The notes under the pieces are model-generated. The model saw only the letters and a program-made list of their open reading frames with translations. It was not told the origin of the DNA and ran no database searches. 64,000 nt of DNA from Methanomassiliicoccaceae archaeon UBA72 (GTDB lineage Archaea; Thermoplasmatota; Thermoplasmata; Methanomassiliicoccales; Methanomethylophilaceae): assembly GCA_002509405.1 (NCBI GenBank), contig DAVO01000013.1:463-64462 (forward strand), given 5' to 3'. The position numbers were made by a program, and so were the translations under genes. This document shows, piece after piece, positions 26,701 to 34,875 of this stretch (its first letter is position 1; every line of letters starts with the position of its first letter).

Positions 26701-27474
26701 GACCTGATAAACGATATCTTAGATGATGAATGCGCAAAGGACCCCACTTTCGGACGGATAATCAATGACGAGATGAGGAGGTTCGACAACGGAGAGGACG
26801 TTGGCCTTTTCATAAAGAACATCGAGACCGTTCAGGGCGACGAACGCGATGTGATAATCTTCTCCATAGCCTACGCGCCCAACAGCGAGGGCAAGATGAT
26901 GCAGAGGTTCGGCTGGTTAAACAACCGCGGAGGGGAGAACCGCCTCAACGTGGCAATAAGCCGCGCCAAGAGAAAGATCCACATAGTCACCTCGATAGAA
27001 CCTGAGGACCTCAAGGTGGAAGAGACCATGAATGTAGGTCCCAGGATATTGAAGAAATACCTTCAGTACGCGAGGGCTACAAGCGACGGGGACAGGCATA
27101 TGGCCGACAGCATCCTCCGCTCGTTCAACGACGACCGTTGGAAGGAAGCACCGATCATCGAATCCGAGAGCGGAATAGCCGACAGAGTGTACAACTCGCT
27201 GGTCCGCAAGGGATACACAGTGGACCGCCATGTGGGCATAGGCGGATACCAGATAGACCTGGCCGTCAAGCAGAACGGCAACTATATCCTGGGAATAGAG
27301 TGCGACAGCCATCTGTATGAGATGTCCCAATCGACCAGGGAGAGGGACTACCACAGGCAGAAATATCTGGAATCCAGCGGATGGAGCATCCACAGGGTAT
27401 GGACCCCTGGGATGTGGAAGGACCCGGAACGTGAGATCTCAAAAATCGTTAAAGCGATCGAAAACCGTAACTGA
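23761..27474 (+). CDS. HRDC domain - SF1 helicase - REase-like nuclease fusion
   Basis: 1237 residues. The N terminus (about 10-85) resembles an HRDC domain (LPxSxEEL-x-G-x-G pattern). An SF1 (Upf1/AAA_11-12) helicase follows with Walker A GPPGTGKS at 399-406, motif II DEAS at 823-826, and late motifs ETVQGDERDVIIFS and NVAISRAK. The C terminus holds a Vsr/DUF559-like nuclease fold with D1166 and E1180-x-D. Similar helicase-nuclease proteins occur in defence islands, but this one stands alone. A role in DNA repair or anti-phage defence is inferred. Leaderless start is likely (TTTTAATT about 27 bp upstream). Confidence 0.85.
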   Translation: MGPNELALALSSLREKIRREETAEDGRVPEICSDEALREIAYRMPSSPEELESIRGLGSGFVDEYGGAFLDLLEKYRSGNGSGSDMGKRTIETLRELEKKLVNINKNNRMLYQGRLGKSITFDLTGIVGPEFSDILFGNKRSVKLCDSAADPGQIKIYRALNDMIREVNRSSRDTGQYDLFIAYPFVQGRMPGEDFDIRAPLALFPVRLERDSRYVTMTVDRDRDPIFNGTLVLAYIKFAGENRPMPNLAIEDCNEGDFFKRILDFYSGQGISMEPSEKDPIPFREYRSGEFPKYLPGDLKMVPNLVLGRYSSYSSSIQLDFDRIIESGDINEVLDDLITDLEPGDFYDEGRAPLSEVQIREKGLEASEKDLFYVNPLNSAQENVLTGIQKSKELVIQGPPGTGKSQVITGLIVSEIMRGGNVLMVSEKKTALDVVYSRLGTLSKYCIMVDDAADKEEFYSQIRRILTPSPPRRGANLAEVSDAVDRDVGILSSIASRMYEPDSFGIAPCRLYSMDRWLDLADRHQYEEYKELRDGVPTKILSLAYPEVKRLHKMFSDPNVMRGFREYHECIDRNPWIKDMKPDLSEYDVGEIKVMLSALIDSTKAWRSKNAISRSMGRKKIEQEAESILKRGFVSYGESMLENLVDNPEKILLALDDYNMFSERGTSYNRMTDNERSYGNTLMKLTSSMKYQPQQCNDQILKYILNERLQRFDAENKDLMQNIQDFDRIVSDMDSKIREKMEMSKSSAEQKFQECLGNVIGSKRRGDISRIAESKRKWNINKFVERYNYELFRGIRVWLMTPDAVSEILPLRMGIFDLVIFDEASQMYVERGIPAIYRAKKVVIAGDHKQLRPSSLGFGRIDYEEGGSEEDTAALEEESLLDLARARYDSILLNFHYRSRYEELIAFSNYAFYGGRLYVSPNISEPAKPPIEVHKVNGIWDDTRNMAEAKKIIDLLKDFFMNRRNNETVGVITFNAAQRDLINDILDDECAKDPTFGRIINDEMRRFDNGEDVGLFIKNIETVQGDERDVIIFSIAYAPNSEGKMMQRFGWLNNRGGENRLNVAISRAKRKIHIVTSIEPEDLKVEETMNVGPRILKKYLQYARATSDGDRHMADSILRSFNDDRWKEAPIIESESGIADRVYNSLVRKGYTVDRHVGIGGYQIDLAVKQNGNYILGIECDSHLYEMSQSTRERDYHRQKYLESSGWSIHRVWTPGMWKDPEREISKIVKAIENRN

Positions 27475-27505
27475 ATTTCAAATACTCCGAATCCGATGCC
27501 CGACC

Positions 27506-27727
27506 ATGGCTAAGACCATCCTAAAAATCCAGGGCATGACCTGCGAAATGTGCTCCAAAAGGGCTGAAGAGTCCCTCAAAGCCGTCAAAGGAGTGTCAGA
27601 GGTATCCATAGACCTGAAGAAAGGGTTGGCCACGGTAGTCCACGATGGGGTTTCCGAAAAGGACCTCATCAGAGCCGTGGTGGATGCTGGGTACAGAGCG
27701 GAGGCGAGACGTGGTCTCCTCGGCTGA
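27506..27727 (+). CDS. copZ: Copper chaperone, HMA domain
   Basis: 73 residues, a single heavy-metal-associated domain with GMTCEMC (C13, C16) near the N terminus. It likely binds Cu(I) and hands it to the P-type ATPase encoded next, whose start lies inside this gene's 3' end. The ATG before AKTILKIQG gives the standard HMA length. Confidence 0.9.
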   Translation: MAKTILKIQGMTCEMCSKRAEESLKAVKGVSEVSIDLKKGLATVVHDGVSEKDLIRAVVDAGYRAEARRGLLG

Positions 27728-29957
27728 GGGCCGCGAGAGAACGACCTTTCGCATCGCCGGGATGTCCTGTTCCGCATGCGCAGGAATCATAGAGAAGTCT
27801 CTCCGGTCCGCCGACGGGGTTTATGACGCTGCGGTAAACTTCGGTAACAGCGTGGCCGCCATCAGCTTCGACCCCTCCAAAACAGACAGGGACAGGCTGA
27901 TAAAGATAATAGAAAAAGCGGGATATTCTACCATAGAGGACGACCCGGAGACCATCGCCAAAGCCGAAGCCGAAGAATCCAGGCGCATGGAACGGGACCT
28001 TGCCGTCGCAGTGCTTTTCACAGTCCCGCTGTTTATTTTGGCCATGGCCGACATGTTCGTCGGTATACCTTGGCTTTCCGATGAACGCCTGCTGCTGGCG
28101 ACGATAGAGCTCCTGATCTGCATACCCGTGATATATGCCGGTAGGAGATTCTACATACGGGGATTTCCCGCGCTCCTTGCGGGAACGCCTTCGATGGATT
28201 CCCTTGTGGCACTCGGCACTTCGGCATCATTCCTTTATGCCCTCTGGAATACGGCCTTGCTTCTTCTGGGTCAGCCTGCTGACGGTCTCACCTACGAGTC
28301 CGCCGCAATGATAATCACGCTTGTCTCGGTCGGGAAGTACCTGGAGACGCGTTCCAAGATAAAGACGGATTCGGCCGTCAGGGGGTTGATGGACCTCCAG
28401 CCCGAGACCGCTACGGTTATTAGGGGCGGTGTTGAGATCGAAGTCCCCATTTCGGAGGTCCTTAAAGGGGATAAGCTCTCGGTGAAACCGGGAGATCGGA
28501 TACCTGCCGATGGAAAAATAACGTCTGGAACATCAACTGTCAACGAATCTATGCTGACAGGCGAAAGCATGCCCTTCCCCAAATCGGAAGGGGATGATGT
28601 CTTCGCAGGAACGGTTAACGGAACAGGGGGGTTCCTTATGGAGGCCTTCGGCACCGGAAAAGACACCGTGCTTTATCAGATAATTTCCATGATCGAGACG
28701 GCACAGGGCACTAAGGCACCCGTTGCCAGGATAGCCGACCGCGTCGCCGGGGTATTCGTTCCTGCGGTTATAGTCATCGCAGCGGCCGCTTGTGCAGCCT
28801 GGCTATTATCGGGGAAGTCCCTTGAGTTCTCTCTTACGGTACTCATATCCGTGCTGGTGATATCATGCCCATGCGCCCTTGGCCTCGCGACCCCCATGGC
28901 AATAACCGTGGGGACCGGCATGGCCGCGGACCGTGGGATTCTTTTTAAGAACGCGTCCGCCCTCGAGAGGGCCGCGGACATAGACGCCGTCATCATTGAT
29001 AAGACTGGCACTATCACCATGGGTTCGCCGGAGGTCACGGGTGCAGAGTCTAGGAAGGACAGGGACAGGCTCGTTGCCCTGGCCGCCTCGGTTGAAAGCG
29101 GTTCGGAGCATCCCGTCGCTTCAGCGGTGGTATCTTATGCGAAGAGGAAGGGCATTACTGTACCGGACCACAGCGGCTTCTCCTCAGTAACGGGAGGAGG
29201 CGCCAGAGGTACGGTCGATGGAAAGGAGGTCGTCATAGGGAGCCGGAAGCTGATGGCCGAGATCGGCTGCGATGTCTCTGAATACGACGAAGATGCTGAA
29301 TCGTTCGCTTCCCGCGCCATGACTTTCTTCTATGTGTCGGAGGACTCGGAGCCTATGGGCATCATCGCTGTCTCAGACCCCGTCAGGCCCGAATCGAGAT
29401 TCGCCGTGTCGCGCATAAAGGCCAACGGAGCGGAGGTGATCATGGTCACCGGTGATAACAAGGCCACTGCCGATGCGGTCGCCAGGGAGGTCGGGATAGA
29501 AAGGGTCATCTCCGGGGCCGCCCCGGGGGACAAGCTGGAGGTCGTGAAGGAACTTCAGACCGAGGGCAGGTACGTGGCGGTAGCGGGCGACGGCATAAAC
29601 GACGCCCCTGCTCTGGCACAGTCTGATCTGGGACTTGCGGTCCGTAACGGTACAGATATAGCCATGGACTCAGCGGACGTTGTCATGATGACCGACGACA
29701 TAAGGTCGATTCCCGCCTCTATCGAACTGGGGAAGGCGACCATGAGGAACGTCAAGCAGAACCTTTTCTTGGCCTTCGTGTACAACGTGGTGGCCATACC
29801 GGTCGCCGCAGGCGCGCTCCATCTGTTCGGAATCGGCGAAATGACCATGATGCCGATGATATCCGCGGCGGCTATGTCCGCATCCTCTCTCTTGGTTGTC
29901 ACCAACGCGATGAGGCTCAGGGGCCATGCTCCCGAGAGCCTTTCACCAGCTTCATGA
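27711..29957 (+). CDS. copA: Copper-exporting P1B-type ATPase
   Basis: 748 residues. One N-terminal HMA domain with GMSCSAC (C20, C23), eight predicted membrane helices, TGES actuator motif, CPC (386-388) in helix 6, the phosphorylation site DKTGT (D430) and the GDGINDAP hinge, all diagnostic of CopA-like Cu(I) exporters. I start at GTG because GGAGGCGA lies 6 nt upstream; an earlier in-frame ATG would overlap the chaperone by over 80 nt. The 3' end overlaps the convergent dph6 by 41 nt. Confidence 0.93.
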   Translation: MVSSAEGRERTTFRIAGMSCSACAGIIEKSLRSADGVYDAAVNFGNSVAAISFDPSKTDRDRLIKIIEKAGYSTIEDDPETIAKAEAEESRRMERDLAVAVLFTVPLFILAMADMFVGIPWLSDERLLLATIELLICIPVIYAGRRFYIRGFPALLAGTPSMDSLVALGTSASFLYALWNTALLLLGQPADGLTYESAAMIITLVSVGKYLETRSKIKTDSAVRGLMDLQPETATVIRGGVEIEVPISEVLKGDKLSVKPGDRIPADGKITSGTSTVNESMLTGESMPFPKSEGDDVFAGTVNGTGGFLMEAFGTGKDTVLYQIISMIETAQGTKAPVARIADRVAGVFVPAVIVIAAAACAAWLLSGKSLEFSLTVLISVLVISCPCALGLATPMAITVGTGMAADRGILFKNASALERAADIDAVIIDKTGTITMGSPEVTGAESRKDRDRLVALAASVESGSEHPVASAVVSYAKRKGITVPDHSGFSSVTGGGARGTVDGKEVVIGSRKLMAEIGCDVSEYDEDAESFASRAMTFFYVSEDSEPMGIIAVSDPVRPESRFAVSRIKANGAEVIMVTGDNKATADAVAREVGIERVISGAAPGDKLEVVKELQTEGRYVAVAGDGINDAPALAQSDLGLAVRNGTDIAMDSADVVMMTDDIRSIPASIELGKATMRNVKQNLFLAFVYNVVAIPVAAGALHLFGIGEMTMMPMISAAAMSASSLLVVTNAMRLRGHAPESLSPAS

Positions 29958-30600
29958 TGTTGAGGGTCCCGGAGTTCCGACCGACGGCAGTGTTGTACCC
30001 CGAGATCTCCAGTGGATACTTGTGCATCGGCGAGTCGATCACGAATGTCTCGTATTCTCCCCCCTCGCCTATGACACTTACACCGTGTTTCCGGTTCAGC
30101 AACTCCAGGTCACGGATGGCCGCTTCGTCGATCTCCCTGCCCAGCCACTCGGGTCCGAACCCTTCGGCATAATAGCCGATCACCACGGCCCTTATCCCGG
30201 AGGAGACTATCTCGCGGAGCATCATGCTCTGTTCCTTCCTCCACATCGGCGAGAACACCGATAAGCCCAGTTCTCCGCACACGCGGTTGACACGGTCCCA
30301 TTGGTAATCCGACCATACCGCGCCGACCACAACTCCGTCGATATCCAAGCCTGAAAGAGCGTCCCTGAGGCCTGCCATGTCCCCTTCCTCGGTTCCGTCT
30401 GTCGATCCGGCGATATACTTCCTGCCCATCGCCTCCGCCATGGCCGGGACTTTACCTATGTTGGGAACGTGGAATATCCATGACGTGCCGCTCAGGGGGC
30501 TTATGCTTACCATGTACGGCACCTCGTATCCGGACTGGAGCATGGCGTACATGGAGAACGCCGAATCCTTTCCTCCTGAGAAAAGGGAAGCTAGACGCAT
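29917..30600 (-). CDS. dph6: Diphthine-ammonia ligase
   Basis: 227 residues, N-type ATP pyrophosphatase with PP-loop SGGKDS near residue 8 and the Dph6 signatures FHVPN and GEGGEYET(F). It completes diphthamide on elongation factor 2. Transcribed from a symmetric A/T element shared with arfB; its 3' end overlaps copA tail-to-tail. Confidence 0.9.
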   Translation of the reverse strand: MRLASLFSGGKDSAFSMYAMLQSGYEVPYMVSISPLSGTSWIFHVPNIGKVPAMAEAMGRKYIAGSTDGTEEGDMAGLRDALSGLDIDGVVVGAVWSDYQWDRVNRVCGELGLSVFSPMWRKEQSMMLREIVSSGIRAVVIGYYAEGFGPEWLGREIDEAAIRDLELLNRKHGVSVIGEGGEYETFVIDSPMHKYPLEISGYNTAVGRNSGTLNIMKLVKGSREHGP

Positions 30601-30619
30601 GCCCCTTCCAGGCGCTCAG

Positions 30620-30630
30620 GTTAAATTAAC
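30620..30630. promoter_or_regulatory. Symmetric TATA element shared by dph6 and arfB
   Basis: GTTAAATTAAC is a perfect palindrome centred 24-25 bp from both divergent start codons, so one TBP site could direct leaderless transcripts in both directions. Confidence 0.4.
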
Positions 30631-30648
30631 GTATCTCCATGAGCGGCC

Positions 30649-31356
30649 ATGAAAGTAGCAGAGATCACTCGCGATAAATTCGCAGAAGCCGTCAAGATGG
30701 ACCCAGTTGCGGTTTTCGTGATAGGCGCGACCGAGGCTCACGGGCCCCACCTGCCTCTCAACAGCGACACCGTGCAACCCATGTGGGTCGCCGAGGAGCT
30801 CGACCGCAGGTTCGACAACCTTCTGATACTGCCGCCCATGAACTACGGAGTCCATTCGTCCACGAGGAATATGCCCGGAACGGTAGCCATTACGTTCGAT
30901 ACCATGAGGTCCGTGACCTATGACGTGCTGACGTCCCTCTTCGAGAAGGGGGTGAAAAGGTTCCTCGTCATGACCGGACACGCGGGGAGCGCCCATATGA
31001 CGGCTTGTTCGGAGGCATGCAAGCGCTTCGTGAGAGAGACTGGATGCAAGGTGATATTCCTTACAGATTACGACGTGGCGGAGAAACACCCAGACGTCCG
31101 CGGCATCGAAGGCGACGGTCATGCGGGTCTCCTGGAGACCTCCCGCGTCATGGCGATCTGCCCGGAACTGGTTGGCCAAGCGCGTCCGATAGGATTATAC
31201 TCAGACCATGGCTTCCTGGTCCTCGCAAATGCAGAGATTTGCTTCCCTGAAGGACTGGCAGGCGACACTACTGATGCGTCTGCGGAGCTGGGAGATGCTG
31301 TCAACCGCTATGTTGCGGATAAAATCGAAGAGATGATCAGAAATGACCTTGTCTGA
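30649..31356 (+). CDS. arfB: Creatininase-family amidohydrolase, probable ArfB formamide hydrolase
   Basis: 235 residues. The metal-binding pattern EAHGPHLPLNSD and the later TGHAGS and EGDGHAG segments place it in the creatininase family. In methanogens a member of this family (ArfB) deformylates the GTP-derived pyrimidine in riboflavin and F420 synthesis; that assignment is by family and lineage, and a creatinine-type role is unlikely. It overlaps rpiA by 14 nt, linking it to ribose phosphate supply. Confidence 0.75.
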   Translation: MKVAEITRDKFAEAVKMDPVAVFVIGATEAHGPHLPLNSDTVQPMWVAEELDRRFDNLLILPPMNYGVHSSTRNMPGTVAITFDTMRSVTYDVLTSLFEKGVKRFLVMTGHAGSAHMTACSEACKRFVRETGCKVIFLTDYDVAEKHPDVRGIEGDGHAGLLETSRVMAICPELVGQARPIGLYSDHGFLVLANAEICFPEGLAGDTTDASAELGDAVNRYVADKIEEMIRNDLV

Positions 31357-32041
31357 AAGCGATGCGATGAAAAAAGCTGCGGCCGATATGGCGGCCGACG
31401 AGTACATCAAAGACGGTATGACCATAGGGCTCGGAACGGGCTCCACGGCATTCTTCGCAATAAAGAGGATAGGCGAGAGGGTGGCGGAAGAGAAGCTCAC
31501 GCTTAGTTGCGTGTCCACCTCCGAGAAAAGTGCACAGCTCGGCAGGTCCTTCGGGCTGAACATAGTGCCCTTCGAAGGCACAGGACCGATAGACGTCACC
31601 ATTGATGGCGCGGACGAGATCGACCCCCAGCTCCAGCTCATCAAAGGAATGGGCGGCGCCCTGCTGATGGAAAAGATAATCGCCGCCGCTACTGAAACAG
31701 AAGTCATTATCGCCGACCGGTCAAAGCTTGTGGATGTGCTCGGCACGACCTCTCCGCTCCCGGTGGAAGTTCTACGCTTCGGTTACGAGCGCACCAAATA
31801 CGCCCTCGAAAGACAGGGATGCAAGGCTACGCTCAGGACAAAGGACGGCGAGATCTTCATCACTGACGGAGGGAATTACATATACGACTGCGACTTCGGC
31901 CCCATCGAACGCCCCTTCTTCCTGGAGTCGCGCCTGAATATAATCCCAGGCGTGATAGAGAACGGGCTTTTCCTGAACACAGCCTCTGTGGCGATCGTTG
32001 CAAGGGGACCTGACGAAGTAGAGACCCTCAGGCGAGCCTAA
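31343..32041 (+). CDS. rpiA: Ribose-5-phosphate isomerase A
   Basis: 232 residues with the RpiA signatures GLGTGSTA, DGADEID and KGMGGALLMEK, covering the phosphate loop and catalytic residues. It interconverts ribose-5-phosphate and ribulose-5-phosphate. Its ATG lies within the end of arfB and its TAA overlaps the convergent HTH gene by 14 nt. Confidence 0.95.
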   Translation: MTLSESDAMKKAAADMAADEYIKDGMTIGLGTGSTAFFAIKRIGERVAEEKLTLSCVSTSEKSAQLGRSFGLNIVPFEGTGPIDVTIDGADEIDPQLQLIKGMGGALLMEKIIAAATETEVIIADRSKLVDVLGTTSPLPVEVLRFGYERTKYALERQGCKATLRTKDGEIFITDGGNYIYDCDFGPIERPFFLESRLNIIPGVIENGLFLNTASVAIVARGPDEVETLRRA

Positions 32042-32375
32042 GGTATCTCAGCCCATTCTCGATTTCCGATATCCTGTTCCGTGCCATCCTCTCAATCTCG
32101 TCTGCGATAGCCTCGAACGCCTTGGACAACCTGTACTTGTGCCTCGGCCTGCCCTTGGTATCGGAACGCATCTGCTCGGTGGTGAGCCATCCCAGTCCAT
32201 CCAGGTCTTTTATGGCCGCCGACACGCTGGGCTGGCCGATTCCGAGCGCAGATTCAAGATCGTCCGATGTGGCCTCACCGTGACATGCCATGTAGATAAG
32301 GACTTTGGCGCTGTTACGACGTATGTTCAGGGCCACCAACAGGCTTTCAGCGGGACCTCCGTTTTCTCCAGACAT
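32028..32375 (-). CDS. Winged-helix transcriptional regulator
   Basis: 115 residues. A winged HTH spans about 20-85 (ATSDDLESALGIGQPSVSAA is the recognition region) followed by a basic wing KGRPRHKYRLSK and a C-terminal helix, resembling MarR/TrmB-type archaeal regulators. The ATG chosen lies about 45 bp downstream of an ATATATAT element on this strand; a longer in-frame reading would cover that promoter. Target genes unknown. Confidence 0.75.
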   Translation of the reverse strand: MSGENGGPAESLLVALNIRRNSAKVLIYMACHGEATSDDLESALGIGQPSVSAAIKDLDGLGWLTTEQMRSDTKGRPRHKYRLSKAFEAIADEIERMARNRISEIENGLRYLRLA

Positions 32376-32610
32376 GTATTTTTTATCTTGATTTGCGCAT
32401 ATATTAATGTTTGTAACGATATATATTTGATGGATATAACTGCCCACAATATACATCCAGCTACAGGACGACAGGCAGAAATTTCATCTTTATTATGCCA
32501 ATAATACGATAATATGAAATACAAGAAAAACGATGGACCCCCTTGTACTTCTGGAGCTTCTCTTTTTCCTGGCGATATACTCGCGTAATAGTATAGGCCG
32601 AAGGGTGAGC

Positions 32611-32620
32611 TTATTTATAT
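32611..32620 (+). promoter_or_regulatory. TATA box of the L44e-S27e-aIF2alpha operon
   Basis: TTATTTATAT predicts a start near 32642, leaving a short leader with GAGGTGA 8 nt before the rpl44e ATG. The rest of the 293-bp gap between the HTH gene and rpl44e holds no supported gene. Confidence 0.5.
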
Positions 32621-32668
32621 GTCCTCGATATTAGCACGTTCCGTCCCAACAGACGAGGTGACTTGATA

Positions 32669-32947
32669 ATGAAAATGCCCAGGGCTATCAAGACTTACTG
32701 TCCTTTCTGCAAGACCCACACCATGCACGACGTGGAGAGGGTCAAGAAGAAGAAGGCCAGTGAGCTCAAATGGGGTCAGAGGAGATTCAGAGAAGTAACA
32801 TCCGGTTACGGAGGTTTCCCCAGGCCTAAACCAGAAGGAAGAGAAAAACCGACCAAGAGAGTGAACATCCGTTACAGATGCACCACGTGCAAGAAAGCAC
32901 ACCTCACAAGCTGCATCAGAGCAAAGAAGTTCGAACTTACGGAGTGA
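32669..32947 (+). CDS. rpl44e: 50S ribosomal protein L44e
   Basis: 92 residues: first zinc pair C11/C14 (YCPFCKTHT), the conserved KWGQRRF and GYGGFPRPKP segments, and second pair in RCTTCKKAH. eL42 lies near the ribosomal E site. The start is set by GAGGTGA 8 nt upstream. First gene of a conserved archaeal translation operon. Confidence 0.96.
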   Translation: MKMPRAIKTYCPFCKTHTMHDVERVKKKKASELKWGQRRFREVTSGYGGFPRPKPEGREKPTKRVNIRYRCTTCKKAHLTSCIRAKKFELTE

Positions 32948-32951
32948 TCTC

Positions 32952-33119
32952 ATGACCGGTGATTTTGTTAAAATTAAATGTCCGGACTGCGGAAACGAGC
33001 AGGTCGCCTTCAGGAAGGCCGCCACCGAGGTCAAGTGCCTCGTTTGCGGATCCACCCTTATCGTCCCCCAGGGAGGGGTCGGTAAGATCAACGGCGAAGT
33101 GCTCGAGGTGGTCGGCTGA
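32952..33119 (+). CDS. rps27e: 30S ribosomal protein S27e
   Basis: 55 residues with zinc ribbon C10, C13, C29, C32 (CPDC ... CLVC) and the family C terminus containing GGVGKINGEVLEVV. Starts 4 bases after rpl44e and its TGA overlaps the ATG of the aIF2alpha gene (ATGA-type overlap, TGATG). Confidence 0.94.
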   Translation: MTGDFVKIKCPDCGNEQVAFRKAATEVKCLVCGSTLIVPQGGVGKINGEVLEVVG

Positions 33120-33901
33120 TGTCGAGGGCCAAAGGCTTTCCCGAATACGGCGAGTTAGTAGTCTGCACCGTGACTAACGTAAAAAACTTCGGTGCTTTCG
33201 TAACTCTTGACGAATACGACGACAAGGAAGGATTCGTCCATATCAGGGATGTTGCCACTGGCTGGGTCAAATACATCAGAGACTACATTAGAGAAGGTCA
33301 AAAGATCGTCTGTAAGGTCCTGGGCGTGGACTCCAAGAAGGGTCAGATCGACCTTTCGCTCAAATCGGTGAATGAACATCAGAAGAGAGAGAAGATCCAG
33401 TTTTGGAAAAATGATAAAAAGGCCGAGAAACTCGTTGAGATAATCGCCGAGCGCATGTCGATCACCGAGGATGAAGCCTACCATATGTTCGTCGACGAAC
33501 TTGTGGAAACTTATGAAACCCTTTACGGTGCTTTCGAGTCCGTCGTCGCCGACCCGCGGGGATTCCTGGAGGACTTTTCCGGGGAGTGGGTCGAGACATT
33601 CATAGAGGTCGCGAAAGAGAACGTCGCCGTATCGTCCGTTCAGATAGACGGCACTCTGGTGATGACCTCGGCCGCCCCTAACGGAGTGGTGCTCATCAGG
33701 AAAGCTCTCGAGGCCGGACTTGCGGCCGGAGACGGTCACGACGTAGGTATCAGCTGCATAGGCTGTCCCAAGTACAGGATACTCGTCAAAGCGGGAGACT
33801 ACAAAGAGGCCGAGGAGATAATGAAAAACGTATCCGCGGCAGCTGTGGACAACCTCGTTGCCGCAGGCGGTTCCGCGGTCCTCAAACGCGAAAGCAAGTG
33901 A
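33119..33901 (+). CDS. eif2a: Translation initiation factor 2 subunit alpha
   Basis: 260 residues: N-terminal S1 domain (about 10-85, GAFVTLDEY and EGFVHIRDVA), a helical domain, and C-terminal alpha-beta domain with DVGISCIGCPKYRI. Part of the aIF2 heterotrimer that delivers initiator tRNA. Translationally coupled to rps27e upstream and followed within a few bases by nop10. Confidence 0.95.
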   Translation: MSRAKGFPEYGELVVCTVTNVKNFGAFVTLDEYDDKEGFVHIRDVATGWVKYIRDYIREGQKIVCKVLGVDSKKGQIDLSLKSVNEHQKREKIQFWKNDKKAEKLVEIIAERMSITEDEAYHMFVDELVETYETLYGAFESVVADPRGFLEDFSGEWVETFIEVAKENVAVSSVQIDGTLVMTSAAPNGVVLIRKALEAGLAAGDGHDVGISCIGCPKYRILVKAGDYKEAEEIMKNVSAAAVDNLVAAGGSAVLKRESK

Positions 33902-33918
33902 AGGACATGGACGGGAAC

Positions 33919-34095
33919 ATGAAGCGTTGCGGCGCGTGCGGAAGGTACACATTCAGGGAAGAGTGCCCCGTTTGCATGAACCGCACCTCCACACCCATCC
34001 CCCCCAAATATTCTCCGGACGACCGTTACGGCGCATACCGCCGCAAAGCCATCGAAGAGGAGTACGGAGAAAATGGAAAGTATCATAAGGTATGA
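33919..34095 (+). CDS. nop10: H/ACA RNP protein Nop10
   Basis: 58 residues: zinc ribbon C4, C7, C17, C20 (MKRCGACGRYT ... CPVC) and the linker-helix PIPPKYSPDDRYGAYRR that contacts Cbf5 in the pseudouridylation complex. I use the ATG that matches the family N terminus; an ATG four codons earlier is also possible. Its 3' end overlaps the PAC2 gene by 23 nt. Confidence 0.9.
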   Translation: MKRCGACGRYTFREECPVCMNRTSTPIPPKYSPDDRYGAYRRKAIEEEYGENGKYHKV

Positions 34096-34819
34096 TTCTA
34101 AACCGGAATTGGACAGACCGATTGTTATTGAGGGGCTTCCAGGCATCGGCAATGTGGGAAAGATCGCGGCAGACTATCTCGCCGCGGCACTGGGCGCCAA
34201 AAGGTTCGCCTGCCTGTATTCTCCGGATTTTCCTCCCCAGGTGAGCGTGGACTCGGAGAGCGTCGCAGACTTCGCCAGGAACGAGCTCTGGTTCGCTAAG
34301 GCGGGAAACAGGAATATAATATTCATCAGCGGGAACTACCAGGGGTCCACTCCCGAGGGCCAGTTCCTGATATGCAGCGACATAATGGAGGCCCTGATAG
34401 GGTACGACCCTTCCGAGATCATCACACTGGGGGGCTACGGCACCGGCGGGATCGTCGAATCCCCGCGGGTGCTCGGTGCCGTATCCAGAAAGGAGGTCAG
34501 GCCGGCATATGAATCCCTCGGCGTCGTTTTCGAACCGGGAGAGCCCAAAGGAGGGATCGTCGGCGCAAGCGCCATGTTCCTGGCCCTCGGCCAGATCTAC
34601 GGCATTGATTCGATATGCCTCATGGGCGAGACCCCGGGCTACTTCATCGACCACAAGGGCGCCGGAGCGGTGCTGGCAATTCTGGTGAAAAAACTTGGAG
34701 TCGAAGTGGACACCAAGGAGCTCGATGCTCATTCGGCCATGATCGACGAACTTAACCAGAAGGTCAGAGAGCTGGAAAACAGCCGCGGTTCATGCGAAGA
34801 CCTCAATTATTTCGGTTGA
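34073..34819 (+). CDS. PAC2-family proteasome assembly chaperone-like protein
   Basis: 248 residues with the PAC2 pattern GLPGIGNVGKIAADYL near the N terminus, LGGYGTGG in the centre, and a C-terminal coiled-coil tail. Related archaeal proteins (PbaA/PbaB) bind proteasome subunits, but many members have no assigned role. It is the last gene of the L44e operon and ends 56 bp before tRNA-Tyr, a common archaeal arrangement. Confidence 0.86.
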   Translation: MESIIRYDSKPELDRPIVIEGLPGIGNVGKIAADYLAAALGAKRFACLYSPDFPPQVSVDSESVADFARNELWFAKAGNRNIIFISGNYQGSTPEGQFLICSDIMEALIGYDPSEIITLGGYGTGGIVESPRVLGAVSRKEVRPAYESLGVVFEPGEPKGGIVGASAMFLALGQIYGIDSICLMGETPGYFIDHKGAGAVLAILVKKLGVEVDTKELDAHSAMIDELNQKVRELENSRGSCEDLNYFG

Positions 34820-34875
34820 AAACAACCGTACCCACCCAAACGGTTTTAAGTAATGTGCATATAATCCCCAAACGT

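Noticed and set aside
32533..32634. A 33-codon open frame (hydrophobic, ending in TAG) with an A/T-rich box about 20 bp upstream
   Set aside because: Too short and without family features; the region is better explained as the promoter and leader area of the L44e operon.
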